Below are positions 1 to 6,210 of a DNA stretch of 15,437 bases, piece after piece. The notes under the pieces are model-generated. The model searched no databases. It had not been told where the DNA came from and saw only the letters and a list, made by a program, of their open reading frames with translations. The number at the start of each line of letters is the position of its first letter. Positions within the stretch are counted from its first letter, which is position 1. The DNA comes from Betaproteobacteria bacterium (lineage in GTDB: Bacteria > Pseudomonadota > Gammaproteobacteria > Burkholderiales > SG8-39), in NCBI GenBank assembly GCA_029858545.1, contig JAOUFA010000036.1:1-15437 (forward strand), written 5' to 3'. A program made the position numbers and the translations under genes.

Positions 1-1
1 C

Positions 2-325
2 TCGGTGCTGGTGCATTACGAGAACGAACTGCGCATCCAGGTCGAGGACCGCTGGGTCAATTCATCGCTGGCGCCGGATTACCTGACGCAGGATTTCACC
101 CGATCCACGCCGAACGAATACCTGATGCGCGTCGCGCCCTTGCAGGGAGTGAGCTACCGCATCGAGGCGAAACTGCCCCCCGTGGAAATCCGCAAGCGGC
201 TGGCGATGCCGGCGGCCGAACCCTGCCTGGTTTTGTACCGGACGACCCGTTCGCTCGGCATGGTCGCGTCGGCGGCCACGATGTGGCATCCGGCGAGTCG
301 ATATCAGTTCGCCGGTGCCTTCTAG
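2..325 (+). CDS. hutC: HutC, histidine utilisation repressor (C-terminal part only)
   Basis: This is the 3' end of a GntR-family repressor; the N-terminal winged-helix DNA-binding domain lies upstream of the window. What remains is the effector-binding UTRA domain. The stretch LRIQVEDRWVNSSLAPDYL, followed by TQDFTRSTPNEYL, is characteristic of HutC, as are the EPCLVLYRTTRS strand and the closing HPASRYQFAGAF. In known systems HutC binds urocanate and releases hut operators. The reading frame is open from base 2 and ends in TAG at 323-325. ftcD starts 19 bp later on the same strand, so the two are probably co-transcribed and the neighbourhood is a histidine-degradation locus. The HutC assignment within the HutC/FarR subfamily rests on these motifs and on the ftcD neighbour. 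Confidence 0.85.
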   Translation, partial: SVLVHYENELRIQVEDRWVNSSLAPDYLTQDFTRSTPNEYLMRVAPLQGVSYRIEAKLPPVEIRKRLAMPAAEPCLVLYRTTRSLGMVASAATMWHPASRYQFAGAF

Positions 326-344
326 ATCCAATATCGAGGACATC

Positions 345-2192
345 ATGACTCATCGCGTCGTCGAATGCGTACCCAATTTTTCCGAAGGCCGCGATATGGC
401 CAAGATACGCGCCATCACCGGGGCGATCGAATCGGTGTCCGGCGTGACACTGCATGACGTTGATCCCGGCGCCGACACCCATCGTACCGTCGTCACCTTT
501 ACAGGCGATCCGGACAGCGTGCTGGAAGCCGCCTACCGGGGCGTCGCCGCGGCCGCCACGGTGATCGACATGCGCGGTCATTCGGGCGCGCATCCACGCA
601 TGGGCGCCTGCGATGTCTGCCCCTTCGTTCCGGTGGAAGGAGTCTCGATGGAAGATTGCGTCGATCTCGCGCGCCGCCTGGGCGAGCGCGTGGGCAGGGA
701 ACTGCAGATACCCGTCTACCTTTACGAACACGCGGCGAGCCGCCCTGAGCGCAGGAACCTCGCGGTGGTGCGCAAGGGTGAGTACGAAGGCCTGGAACAG
801 AAGCTCAAGGATGCCGACTGGAAGCCCGACTTCGGCCCGGTGCGATTCAATCCCGCGTCCGGGGCGCTCATCACAGGCGCACGGGAATTTCTCATCGCAT
901 ACAACATCACGCTCAACAGCCGCGACAAGGCGCACGCCTCGGACATCGCTTTCGAACTGCGGCAAAAGGGCCGCGTGGCACGCCGCGGGCAGGACAACGC
1001 GTACTACTCGAGCGGCCGCGAACAGCGCTACGCCGAGGGGTCCTATCCATGCGGCAACTGCGGTTTCGATGGGCGGAGCTTCGAGGAGCTGGAGCGGCAT
1101 GGTCGCGATGAGCATGGCTACTCCCTGCGCGATTTGCTCGCGCTGAACGACATCGACGCCGCGCAAGGCGTCGCCGGCCAGAAGGCGTATCGCGCGGGAC
1201 TGTTCAGGGATTGCAAGGCGATCGGCTGGTACGTCGACGCCTACAAGCGGGTGCAGATCTCCATCAATCTCACCAATTGGAGGGTGACCTCGCCCAAGGA
1301 TGTACTCGATGCGGTGCGCAGATTGGCGGGCGAGCGCGGCCTCGTGGTGACGGGCAGCGAAATCGTCGGCCTGGTGCCATTCCAGGCGCTCTACGAGGCG
1401 GGTCGTGCTTACCTGCGGGCCCAGGGAAAGAGTCCATTCGTCCCCGTCTGCGATGTGCTCGAGGCAGCCGTATTCGGCATGGGTTTGCAGGACGTCTCGC
1501 CCTTCGACATCGAAAAGAAGGTTCTTGGCCTGCCCCGTGCGCGCGCCGATGGTCTTATGAACATGCGTTGCCGCGACCTGGTGGACGAAGTGAGCCGCGA
1601 CACGCCGGCTCCCGGCGGCGGATCGATCGCCGCGCTGGCCGGAAGTCTCGGTGCGGCGCTCGCATCGATGGTGTCCAACTTGACGCTGGGCAAGGCCGGC
1701 AGCGAGGAGGCGGAACGGCAACTGCTCGCGACGGCGGAATGGGCCCAGCGCGTGAAGGATGCTCTCGTGCCGGCGGTCGACGAAGACAGCGAGGCATTCA
1801 CCGCCTACATGGAGGCGCGCCGCCTGCCCTCCGCCAGCGCCGCGGAGAAGGCCCGCCGCGACGAGAAGATCCAGGCAAGCCTCAAGCACGCCGTGCAAGT
1901 ACCGCTGCGAACCGCGCGCCTCTGCTACGAAGCCATGCAAGCGGCTGAAACAGCGATGCGCAACGGCAATCCCAACTCCATTACCGATGCGATGGTGGGA
2001 TTCACCATCGCTTTTGCCGGCGTGCGCGGCGGCGTCTGGAATGCGCTGGTCAACCTCAAGGACATTACCGACGCGGATTTCGTGGGCAAAGCGCGCTCCG
2101 CCTGCGTCGGGCTGACCGAAGAAGCGAGCGGCTTGCTGGAGCGCGCCACCCGGGAGGGCAATGCGCGGCTCGAGGCGATGCTGAAGAGCTAG
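345..2192 (+). CDS. ftcD: Bifunctional glutamate formimidoyltransferase / formimidoyltetrahydrofolate cyclodeaminase
   Basis: The 615-residue protein moves the formimino group of N-formimidoyl-glutamate to tetrahydrofolate and then deaminates it to 5,10-methenyl-THF, the last steps of one histidine degradation route. Residues 1-180 form the transferase N-domain (VVECVPNFSEGRD at 5-17; GAHPRMGA with His83, matching the catalytic His of mammalian FTCD). The second transferase subdomain includes KAIGWYVDAYKRVQISINLT near 291-310 and VTGSEIVGLVP. The cyclodeaminase domain starts near 408, with DTPAPGGGS at 419-427 and GNPNSITDA further on. The ATG at 345 is preferred over an in-frame GTG at 315, because 315 overlaps hutC and 345 has GAGGA at 336-340, although the spacing is short (4 nt). 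Oddity: about 70 extra residues interrupt the second transferase subdomain and contain a C2H2 zinc-finger-like motif (Cys236, Cys239, His252, His257). Confidence 0.93.
   Translation: MTHRVVECVPNFSEGRDMAKIRAITGAIESVSGVTLHDVDPGADTHRTVVTFTGDPDSVLEAAYRGVAAAATVIDMRGHSGAHPRMGACDVCPFVPVEGVSMEDCVDLARRLGERVGRELQIPVYLYEHAASRPERRNLAVVRKGEYEGLEQKLKDADWKPDFGPVRFNPASGALITGAREFLIAYNITLNSRDKAHASDIAFELRQKGRVARRGQDNAYYSSGREQRYAEGSYPCGNCGFDGRSFEELERHGRDEHGYSLRDLLALNDIDAAQGVAGQKAYRAGLFRDCKAIGWYVDAYKRVQISINLTNWRVTSPKDVLDAVRRLAGERGLVVTGSEIVGLVPFQALYEAGRAYLRAQGKSPFVPVCDVLEAAVFGMGLQDVSPFDIEKKVLGLPRARADGLMNMRCRDLVDEVSRDTPAPGGGSIAALAGSLGAALASMVSNLTLGKAGSEEAERQLLATAEWAQRVKDALVPAVDEDSEAFTAYMEARRLPSASAAEKARRDEKIQASLKHAVQVPLRTARLCYEAMQAAETAMRNGNPNSITDAMVGFTIAFAGVRGGVWNALVNLKDITDADFVGKARSACVGLTEEASGLLERATREGNARLEAMLKS
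1050..1115 (+). other. C2H2 zinc-finger-like motif encoded inside ftcD
   Basis: Residues 236-257 of FtcD read C-x2-C-x12-H-x4-H (Cys236, Cys239, His252, His257). Phe246 and Leu249 lie at or near the positions where classical C2H2 fingers keep hydrophobic residues, and Leu249 has the canonical L-x2-H spacing. The ligand spacing falls within the classical C-x2-4-C-x12-H-x3-5-H pattern. The motif sits between the FELRQKGRVARR strand and the conserved DCKAIGWY block. From memory, ordinary FTCDs have only a short, variable link there. Zinc binding is inferred from spacing only. Confidence 0.6.
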
Positions 2193-2299
2193 TGTGACGT
2201 GCTCGAGTAGCCGAGGCGCGCGGACAATCGCGCCGCGGTGCCGGCAGAATTCCGCGTGAACCGACGCGGGTACTCAACCGTTCAACCTCGGCAGCGTCG

Positions 2300-2316
2300 G
2301 GGTCTCTCATAGACCC
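2300..2316 (+). terminator. Weak terminator-like hairpin after ftcD
   Basis: GGGTCT and AGACCC form a 6-bp stem around the 5-nt loop CTCAT, followed by TATT rather than a clear T-run. It lies 107 bp after the ftcD stop and 99 bp before the rhodanese start. It could end the hut transcript, but the short stem and poor T-tract make this tentative. Confidence 0.3.
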
Positions 2317-2356
2317 TATTAGGTTCACTCGCAACATCTGTGCTAATTCTGGCTGC

Positions 2357-2385
2357 TTGAAATATAAGAAATCGCTAACATATCG
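2357..2385 (+). promoter_or_regulatory. AT-rich stretch, possible promoter of the rhodanese gene
   Basis: Within otherwise GC-rich DNA this stretch has TTGAAA (2357-2362), a good -35-like hexamer. TATAAG (2363-2368) is a 5-of-6 match to a -10 element, but the two abut and cannot work together. The only -10-like bases at usable spacing from TTGAAA lie around 2379-2385 (CATATCG) and match poorly. A promoter here is likely because the gene is isolated, but its exact elements cannot be fixed by eye. Confidence 0.28.
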
Positions 2386-2415
2386 GCACCTGCACCTACT
2401 TCACTGGAGTCAAGA

Positions 2416-2748
2416 ATGTTTTCTGGCGGAATCAAGGAAATCGATGCCCATCAGCTGGTCGACTGGCTGAAGGAGAAGACCGGCAAGTTTCGCGTGATCG
2501 ACGTGCGCGAGATGCACGAGATCGCCGGCGGTACGGTGCCCAAGGCCGAGCCCATGCCGCTCGCGACGCTGCCCGCACGTACGCATGAATTTCACCCGGA
2601 AGAGACGCTGGTGATGGTGTGCCGCAGCGGCGCGCGTTCCGCGCAGGCCTGCATGTTTCTCGCGCAGCAGGGCTTCGCCCAGGTGTTCAACCTGCGCGGC
2701 GGGATGATGGGCTGGGTCGGCAGCGGCCTGGAGATGACGCGCGGGTAG
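2416..2748 (+). CDS. Single-domain rhodanese-like sulfurtransferase
   Basis: A 110-residue single rhodanese domain, the usual size of GlpE/PspE-type proteins. It contains the substrate-entry strand RVIDVREMHEIAGG (26-39) and the active-site loop CRSGARS starting at Cys69, which would carry the persulfide, followed by the FNLRGGMMGW strand near the C-terminus. There is no signal peptide, so it should be cytoplasmic. The ATG at 2416 has TGGAG at 2405-2409, six bases upstream. The six-residue active-site loop CRSGAR fits sulfurtransferases rather than the longer loop of Cdc25-like phosphatases. The acceptor is unknown: cyanide, thioredoxin and sulfur-carrier proteins are all possible in the family. 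It precedes htpG on the same strand by 100 bp, but htpG has its own heat-shock promoter, so a functional link is not implied. Confidence 0.88.
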   Translation: MFSGGIKEIDAHQLVDWLKEKTGKFRVIDVREMHEIAGGTVPKAEPMPLATLPARTHEFHPEETLVMVCRSGARSAQACMFLAQQGFAQVFNLRGGMMGWVGSGLEMTRG

Positions 2749-2782
2749 CGGCGACGCTCGGCTTCGGGCGCGGCCCCGCGGG

Positions 2783-2810
2783 CTTGAATTTTCCTTGCGC
2801 GTCCCCATAC
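2783..2810 (+). promoter_or_regulatory. Sigma-32 (RpoH) heat-shock promoter of htpG-hflX
   Basis: CTTGAAT at 2783-2789 matches the sigma-32 -35 consensus CTTGAAA at six of seven bases. CCCCATAC at 2803-2810 carries the full CCCCAT core of the -10 element. The spacing of 13 bp lies in the accepted 13-15 bp range. The predicted transcription start falls near 2816-2818, about 32 bases before the htpG ATG. The element sits directly upstream of a classical heat-shock gene, which strongly supports it. Confidence 0.85.
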
Positions 2811-2840
2811 TCCCCGCGCTGATCGAATTGATTCGGGGAG
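2810..2840 (+). promoter_or_regulatory. Inverted repeat covering the htpG ribosome binding site
   Basis: CTCCCCG (2810-2816) is the exact reverse complement of CGGGGAG (2834-2840), with a 17-base loop that itself contains CGAAT/ATTCG. The right arm contains GGGGAG (2835-2840), the likely ribosome binding site, eight bases before the ATG at 2849. A transcript reading through from the rhodanese gene could hide the site. A transcript starting at the sigma-32 promoter near 2816 would lack most of the left arm and leave it open. Confidence 0.45.
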
Positions 2841-2848
2841 ATTGAAGC

Positions 2849-4771
2849 ATGGCTGAGACCGCCACGAAGGAAACCCTCGGCTTCCAGGCCGAGGTGAAGC
2901 AGTTGCTGCACCTGATGATCCACTCCTTGTATTCCAACAAGGAGATCTTCCTGCGCGAACTGATATCCAACGCGTCGGATGCGGCCGACAAGCTGCGCTT
3001 CGAGGCGCTTGCCGACCCGGCGCTGTACGGCGGCGACAGCGATCTGAAGATCCGCATCGCCTTCGACAAGGCGGCGCGCACGATCACGGTGTCCGACAAC
3101 GGCATCGGCATGTCGCGCGAGGAGGTGGTGAAGAACATCGGCACCATCGCCAAGTCGGGCACGCGCGAATTCCTGCAATCGCTCACCGGCGAGCAGGCGA
3201 AGGACGCGCACCTGATCGGCCAGTTCGGCGTCGGCTTTTACTCCTCGTTCATCGTCGCCGACCGCGTCACGCTGGTGACGCGCCGCGCGGGCGCCGCCGC
3301 GGGCGAAGCGGTGCGCTGGGAATCCACCGGCGAGGGCGAGTACACGCTGGAAAGCACGGAGCGTGCGGGCCGCGGCACCGAAGTGACCCTGCATCTGCGC
3401 GAGGGCGAGGACGAGTTCCTCGCCGATTTCCGCCTGCGCGGACTGGTGCGCAAGTACTCCGACCACATCCAGATTCCGATCGTGATGGAAAAGAGCGAAT
3501 GGAATCAGGAGAAGAACGAATTTGTCTCGACCGGAACCGACGAGACCGTGAATCAGGCGAGCGCGCTGTGGGCGCGGCCGAGGACCGAGATCAGCGACGA
3601 GCAGTACCGGGAGTTCTACAAGCACGTCGCGCACGACTTCGAAGCTCCGCTCACCTGGTCGCATGGCCGGGTCGAGGGGCGCACCGAATACACCCAGCTG
3701 CTGTACATCCCCTCGCACGCTCCGTTCGACCTGTGGGACCGGCAGCAAAAGCACGGCCTCAAGCTGTACGTGCGGCGCGTATTCATCATGGATGACGCCG
3801 AGCAGTTGCTGCCCTCGTACCTGCGCTTCGTGCGCGGCGTGGTCGATTCCAACGACCTGCCGCTCAACGTGTCGCGCGAGATCCTGCAGCAGTCGAAGGA
3901 CGTCGAGTCGATCCGCTCGGGTTGCGCGAAGAAGGTCCTGCAACTGCTCGACGAGCTCGCCGAGAGCGACAAGGAGCGCTACAAGACTTTCTGGGGCGCG
4001 TTCGGCAAGGTGATGAAGGAAGGCGTGGGCGAGGACTTCGCGAACAAGGAGCGCATCGCGAAGCTGCTGCGCTTCGCGAGCACGCGACTCGATACCGAGG
4101 AGCAGGCGGTATCGCTCGCCGAGTACCTCGCGGCGATGAAAGAAGGACAGGACAGGATCTACTATGTCACCGCGGAGACCTTCCTTGCGGCGAAGAACAG
4201 TCCGCACCTGGAAGTGTTCCGCAAGAAGGGCGTCGAGGTGCTGCTGCTCTCGGATCGCGTCGACGAGTGGCTGGTATCCAACCTGCGCGAGTTCGAAGGC
4301 AAGGAACTGGTGTCGGTCGCGCGCGGCGGGCTCGAACTCGGCAAGCTCGAGGACGAGGCCGAGAAGAAGGCGCATGAGGAGATCGCGGAGAACTTCCGTG
4401 AACTGGTCGAGCGCATCAAGAAGACGCTCGGCGAGCGGGTGAAGGACGTGCGCACCACCGCGCGCCTCACCTCGTCGCCGGCCTGCCTGGTCGCCGACGA
4501 GAACGAGATGGGCGGCAACCTGCAGCGCCTGCTCAAAGCCGCCGGTCAGAGCATTTCGCAAGCCAAGCCGATCCTGGAGATCAATCCCGAGCATCCGATG
4601 GTCGGGCGCCTGAAAGGCGAGGAGAAGCGCTTTGACGACTGGGCGCAGCTGCTGTTCGACCAGGCGCTGCTCGCCGAGGGCGGCCAGCTCGAGGATCCGG
4701 CCGGATTCGTGCGGCGCATGAACGATCTGATGATCGATTTTGCGGGTCGCGCCGCGCCGCAGGGCAGCTGA
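2849..4771 (+). CDS. htpG: HtpG, bacterial Hsp90 chaperone
   Basis: A 640-residue ATP-dependent cytoplasmic chaperone, close to the 624 residues of E. coli HtpG. The N-terminal GHKL ATPase domain has ELISNASDAADKLRF (catalytic-type Glu37 and Asn41), DNGIGM at 83-88, GTIAKSGT and the lid/nucleotide motif QFGVGFYSSF. The middle domain has LYIPSHAPFDLW, the VRRVFIMD strand and LPLNVSREILQQS with its conserved Arg. The C-terminal dimerisation domain contains SPACLV and ILEINPEHP. As in other bacterial Hsp90s there is no MEEVD tail. The ATG at 2849 has GGGGAG at 2835-2840. A near-consensus sigma-32 promoter lies just upstream, and the stop codon abuts the hflX start, so heat induction of both genes is expected. 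Confidence 0.97.
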   Translation: MAETATKETLGFQAEVKQLLHLMIHSLYSNKEIFLRELISNASDAADKLRFEALADPALYGGDSDLKIRIAFDKAARTITVSDNGIGMSREEVVKNIGTIAKSGTREFLQSLTGEQAKDAHLIGQFGVGFYSSFIVADRVTLVTRRAGAAAGEAVRWESTGEGEYTLESTERAGRGTEVTLHLREGEDEFLADFRLRGLVRKYSDHIQIPIVMEKSEWNQEKNEFVSTGTDETVNQASALWARPRTEISDEQYREFYKHVAHDFEAPLTWSHGRVEGRTEYTQLLYIPSHAPFDLWDRQQKHGLKLYVRRVFIMDDAEQLLPSYLRFVRGVVDSNDLPLNVSREILQQSKDVESIRSGCAKKVLQLLDELAESDKERYKTFWGAFGKVMKEGVGEDFANKERIAKLLRFASTRLDTEEQAVSLAEYLAAMKEGQDRIYYVTAETFLAAKNSPHLEVFRKKGVEVLLLSDRVDEWLVSNLREFEGKELVSVARGGLELGKLEDEAEKKAHEEIAENFRELVERIKKTLGERVKDVRTTARLTSSPACLVADENEMGGNLQRLLKAAGQSISQAKPILEINPEHPMVGRLKGEEKRFDDWAQLLFDQALLAEGGQLEDPAGFVRRMNDLMIDFAGRAAPQGS

Positions 4772-6190
4772 TTGCCGGAACTCAACCAGACGCCGCTGCG
4801 CGCCGTCGTCGCGGCGGTGCAGCGGGCGGGCGTGAGCGATGCCGAGCTGGACGCGTCGTTGAGCGAGCTGCGCCAGCTCGCGAAGACTCTGGGGTACGAA
4901 GTCGTCGGCAGCTTTACTCAGAAGCGCGCCGGGTTTGACCCGACCGGGTACCTGGGCGCCGGCAAGCGCCAGGAGATGCGCCGCTTCGTTCGCAACGAAA
5001 CCGAAACCGAAACCGAAACCGAAACCGAGCCGGCGCCGGGTTCGGCTTCGCCGAAGGACGATACGGCGAGCGCCGACGCGAGGAATGCGGCCGAACCCCG
5101 TGTCAATCCGGGCACGCGCCGTGCCGAAGTGATCCTCGTGGACCACGAGATCTCCCCCACCCAGGCGAGCAACCTCGGCAAGGAAGTCGGTTGCGAGGTG
5201 ATGGACCGCACCATGGTCATCCTCGAGATCTTCCACCGCCATGCACGCTCGCGCGCCGCGCGCGCACAGGTCGAAATCGTGCGTCTCGGCTATCTGGCAC
5301 CGCGGCTGCGCGAAGCGGCGAAACTCGCCGGGCCGCAGGGCCGGCAAAGGAGCGGGGTCGGCGGGCGCGGCGCCGGCGAGTCGCAGGGCGAGTTGGATCG
5401 GCGCAAGCTGCGCGACCGTATCGCCGAGTTGCAGCAGGAGCTCGACGCGATGGACCTCGAGCGCAAGACGCAACGCACGCGGCGCCAGGAGCGGCAGGGA
5501 CTCGCGCGCGTCGCACTGGTCGGCTATACGAACGCGGGCAAGTCGACCCTGATGCGTGCGCTCACCGGCAACGAGGCGCTGATCGCCGACAAGCTATTCG
5601 CGACGCTCGACACCACCGTGCGCGCGCTCCATCCCGAGAGCGTGCCGCGCGTGCTGGTCAGCGACACGGTCGGCTTCATCAAGAACCTTCCGCACGGGCT
5701 GGTCGCGTCTTTCAAATCGACCCTCGAGGAGGCGCTCGAAGCATCGCTCCTCGTGCACGTCGTCGACGCGGGTGACCCCGGCTTCGAGCGGCAGCTCGCG
5801 GTCACCGAGCAGGTGCTCGACGAAATCGGCGCGCGGGAGGTGCCGCGCCTCCTCGTGTTCAACAAGGCCGATCGCGTCGGCGACGCCGCCGCGCAGGCCG
5901 GGCGCGCAGCCGCGCTGCGTGCGCAATATCCGGAGAGCATCGTGATCAGCGCCTACCGCGAGGGCGACGTCGCGACGCTGCGCGCGGCGCTGATCGCGTT
6001 CTTCCAGCGGCGCCTGGTGGAGGCCGAGATCTTCCTTCCCTGGGCGGCGCAGAACCAGCGCGGCGAGATCTTCGCCAGCTGCGAGGTGCTCGGGGAAAGC
6101 GCCGACGACGAAGGCGCGTTGCTGCGCATCCGCGGCGAGCCCGCGGCGGTGAAAAGCCTGCGCGAGCGCTTCAGCCGGACGAAGCCCTAG
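4772..6190 (+). CDS. hflX: HflX-family ribosome-associated GTPase
   Basis: A 472-residue GTPase. In the family HflX binds the 50S subunit and splits stalled or heat-damaged ribosomes. The N-terminal HflX domain includes GYLGAGKRQEM near 59-69 and LVDHEISPTQASNL. A helical linker (residues ~205-235, LDRRKLRDRIAELQQELDAM) precedes the G domain: G1 GYTNAGKST at 251-259, G3 DTVGFI at 298-303, and G4 NKAD at 364-367. The start is TTG at 4772, directly after the htpG TGA and in the same frame. It is supported because conserved HflX strand 1 (LRAVVAAVQ) begins within ten residues, leaving no room for a later start. AGGG at 4761-4764 could serve as ribosome binding site. Residues 76-86 are five Glu-Thr pairs plus Glu, encoded by a hexanucleotide repeat, inside an insertion of about 40 residues. 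Confidence 0.93.
   Translation: MPELNQTPLRAVVAAVQRAGVSDAELDASLSELRQLAKTLGYEVVGSFTQKRAGFDPTGYLGAGKRQEMRRFVRNETETETETETEPAPGSASPKDDTASADARNAAEPRVNPGTRRAEVILVDHEISPTQASNLGKEVGCEVMDRTMVILEIFHRHARSRAARAQVEIVRLGYLAPRLREAAKLAGPQGRQRSGVGGRGAGESQGELDRRKLRDRIAELQQELDAMDLERKTQRTRRQERQGLARVALVGYTNAGKSTLMRALTGNEALIADKLFATLDTTVRALHPESVPRVLVSDTVGFIKNLPHGLVASFKSTLEEALEASLLVHVVDAGDPGFERQLAVTEQVLDEIGAREVPRLLVFNKADRVGDAAAQAGRAAALRAQYPESIVISAYREGDVATLRAALIAFFQRRLVEAEIFLPWAAQNQRGEIFASCEVLGESADDEGALLRIRGEPAAVKSLRERFSRTKP
4997..5026 (+). repeat. Tandem hexanucleotide repeat (GAAACC) x5 inside hflX
   Basis: Five perfect head-to-tail copies of GAAACC encode five Glu-Thr dipeptides (HflX residues 76-85). A sixth partial unit begins GAG. 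The unit is a multiple of three, so gain or loss of copies would change the length of an acidic loop without breaking the frame. The repeat lies in a variable insertion between conserved segments of the HflX domain. Confidence 0.95.
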
Positions 6191-6210
6191 TCGTCGGAGG
6201 TCGCGCTCGC

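Noticed and set aside
315..344. GTG at 315 as the ftcD start
   Set aside because: It overlaps the end of hutC and adds ten residues without homology. The ATG at 345 precedes the conserved VVECVPNFSEGRD block directly.
96..1940. 614-codon minus-strand frame opposite ftcD
   Set aside because: It is antisense to a fully recognisable bifunctional enzyme and has no family features.
2687..5473. 928-codon open frame on the minus strand opposite htpG and hflX
   Set aside because: It is antisense to two unmistakable genes, starts and ends without regard to their borders, has no recognisable domain, and is rich in His/Arg/Leu low-complexity text, as expected from the codon bias of GC-rich genes.
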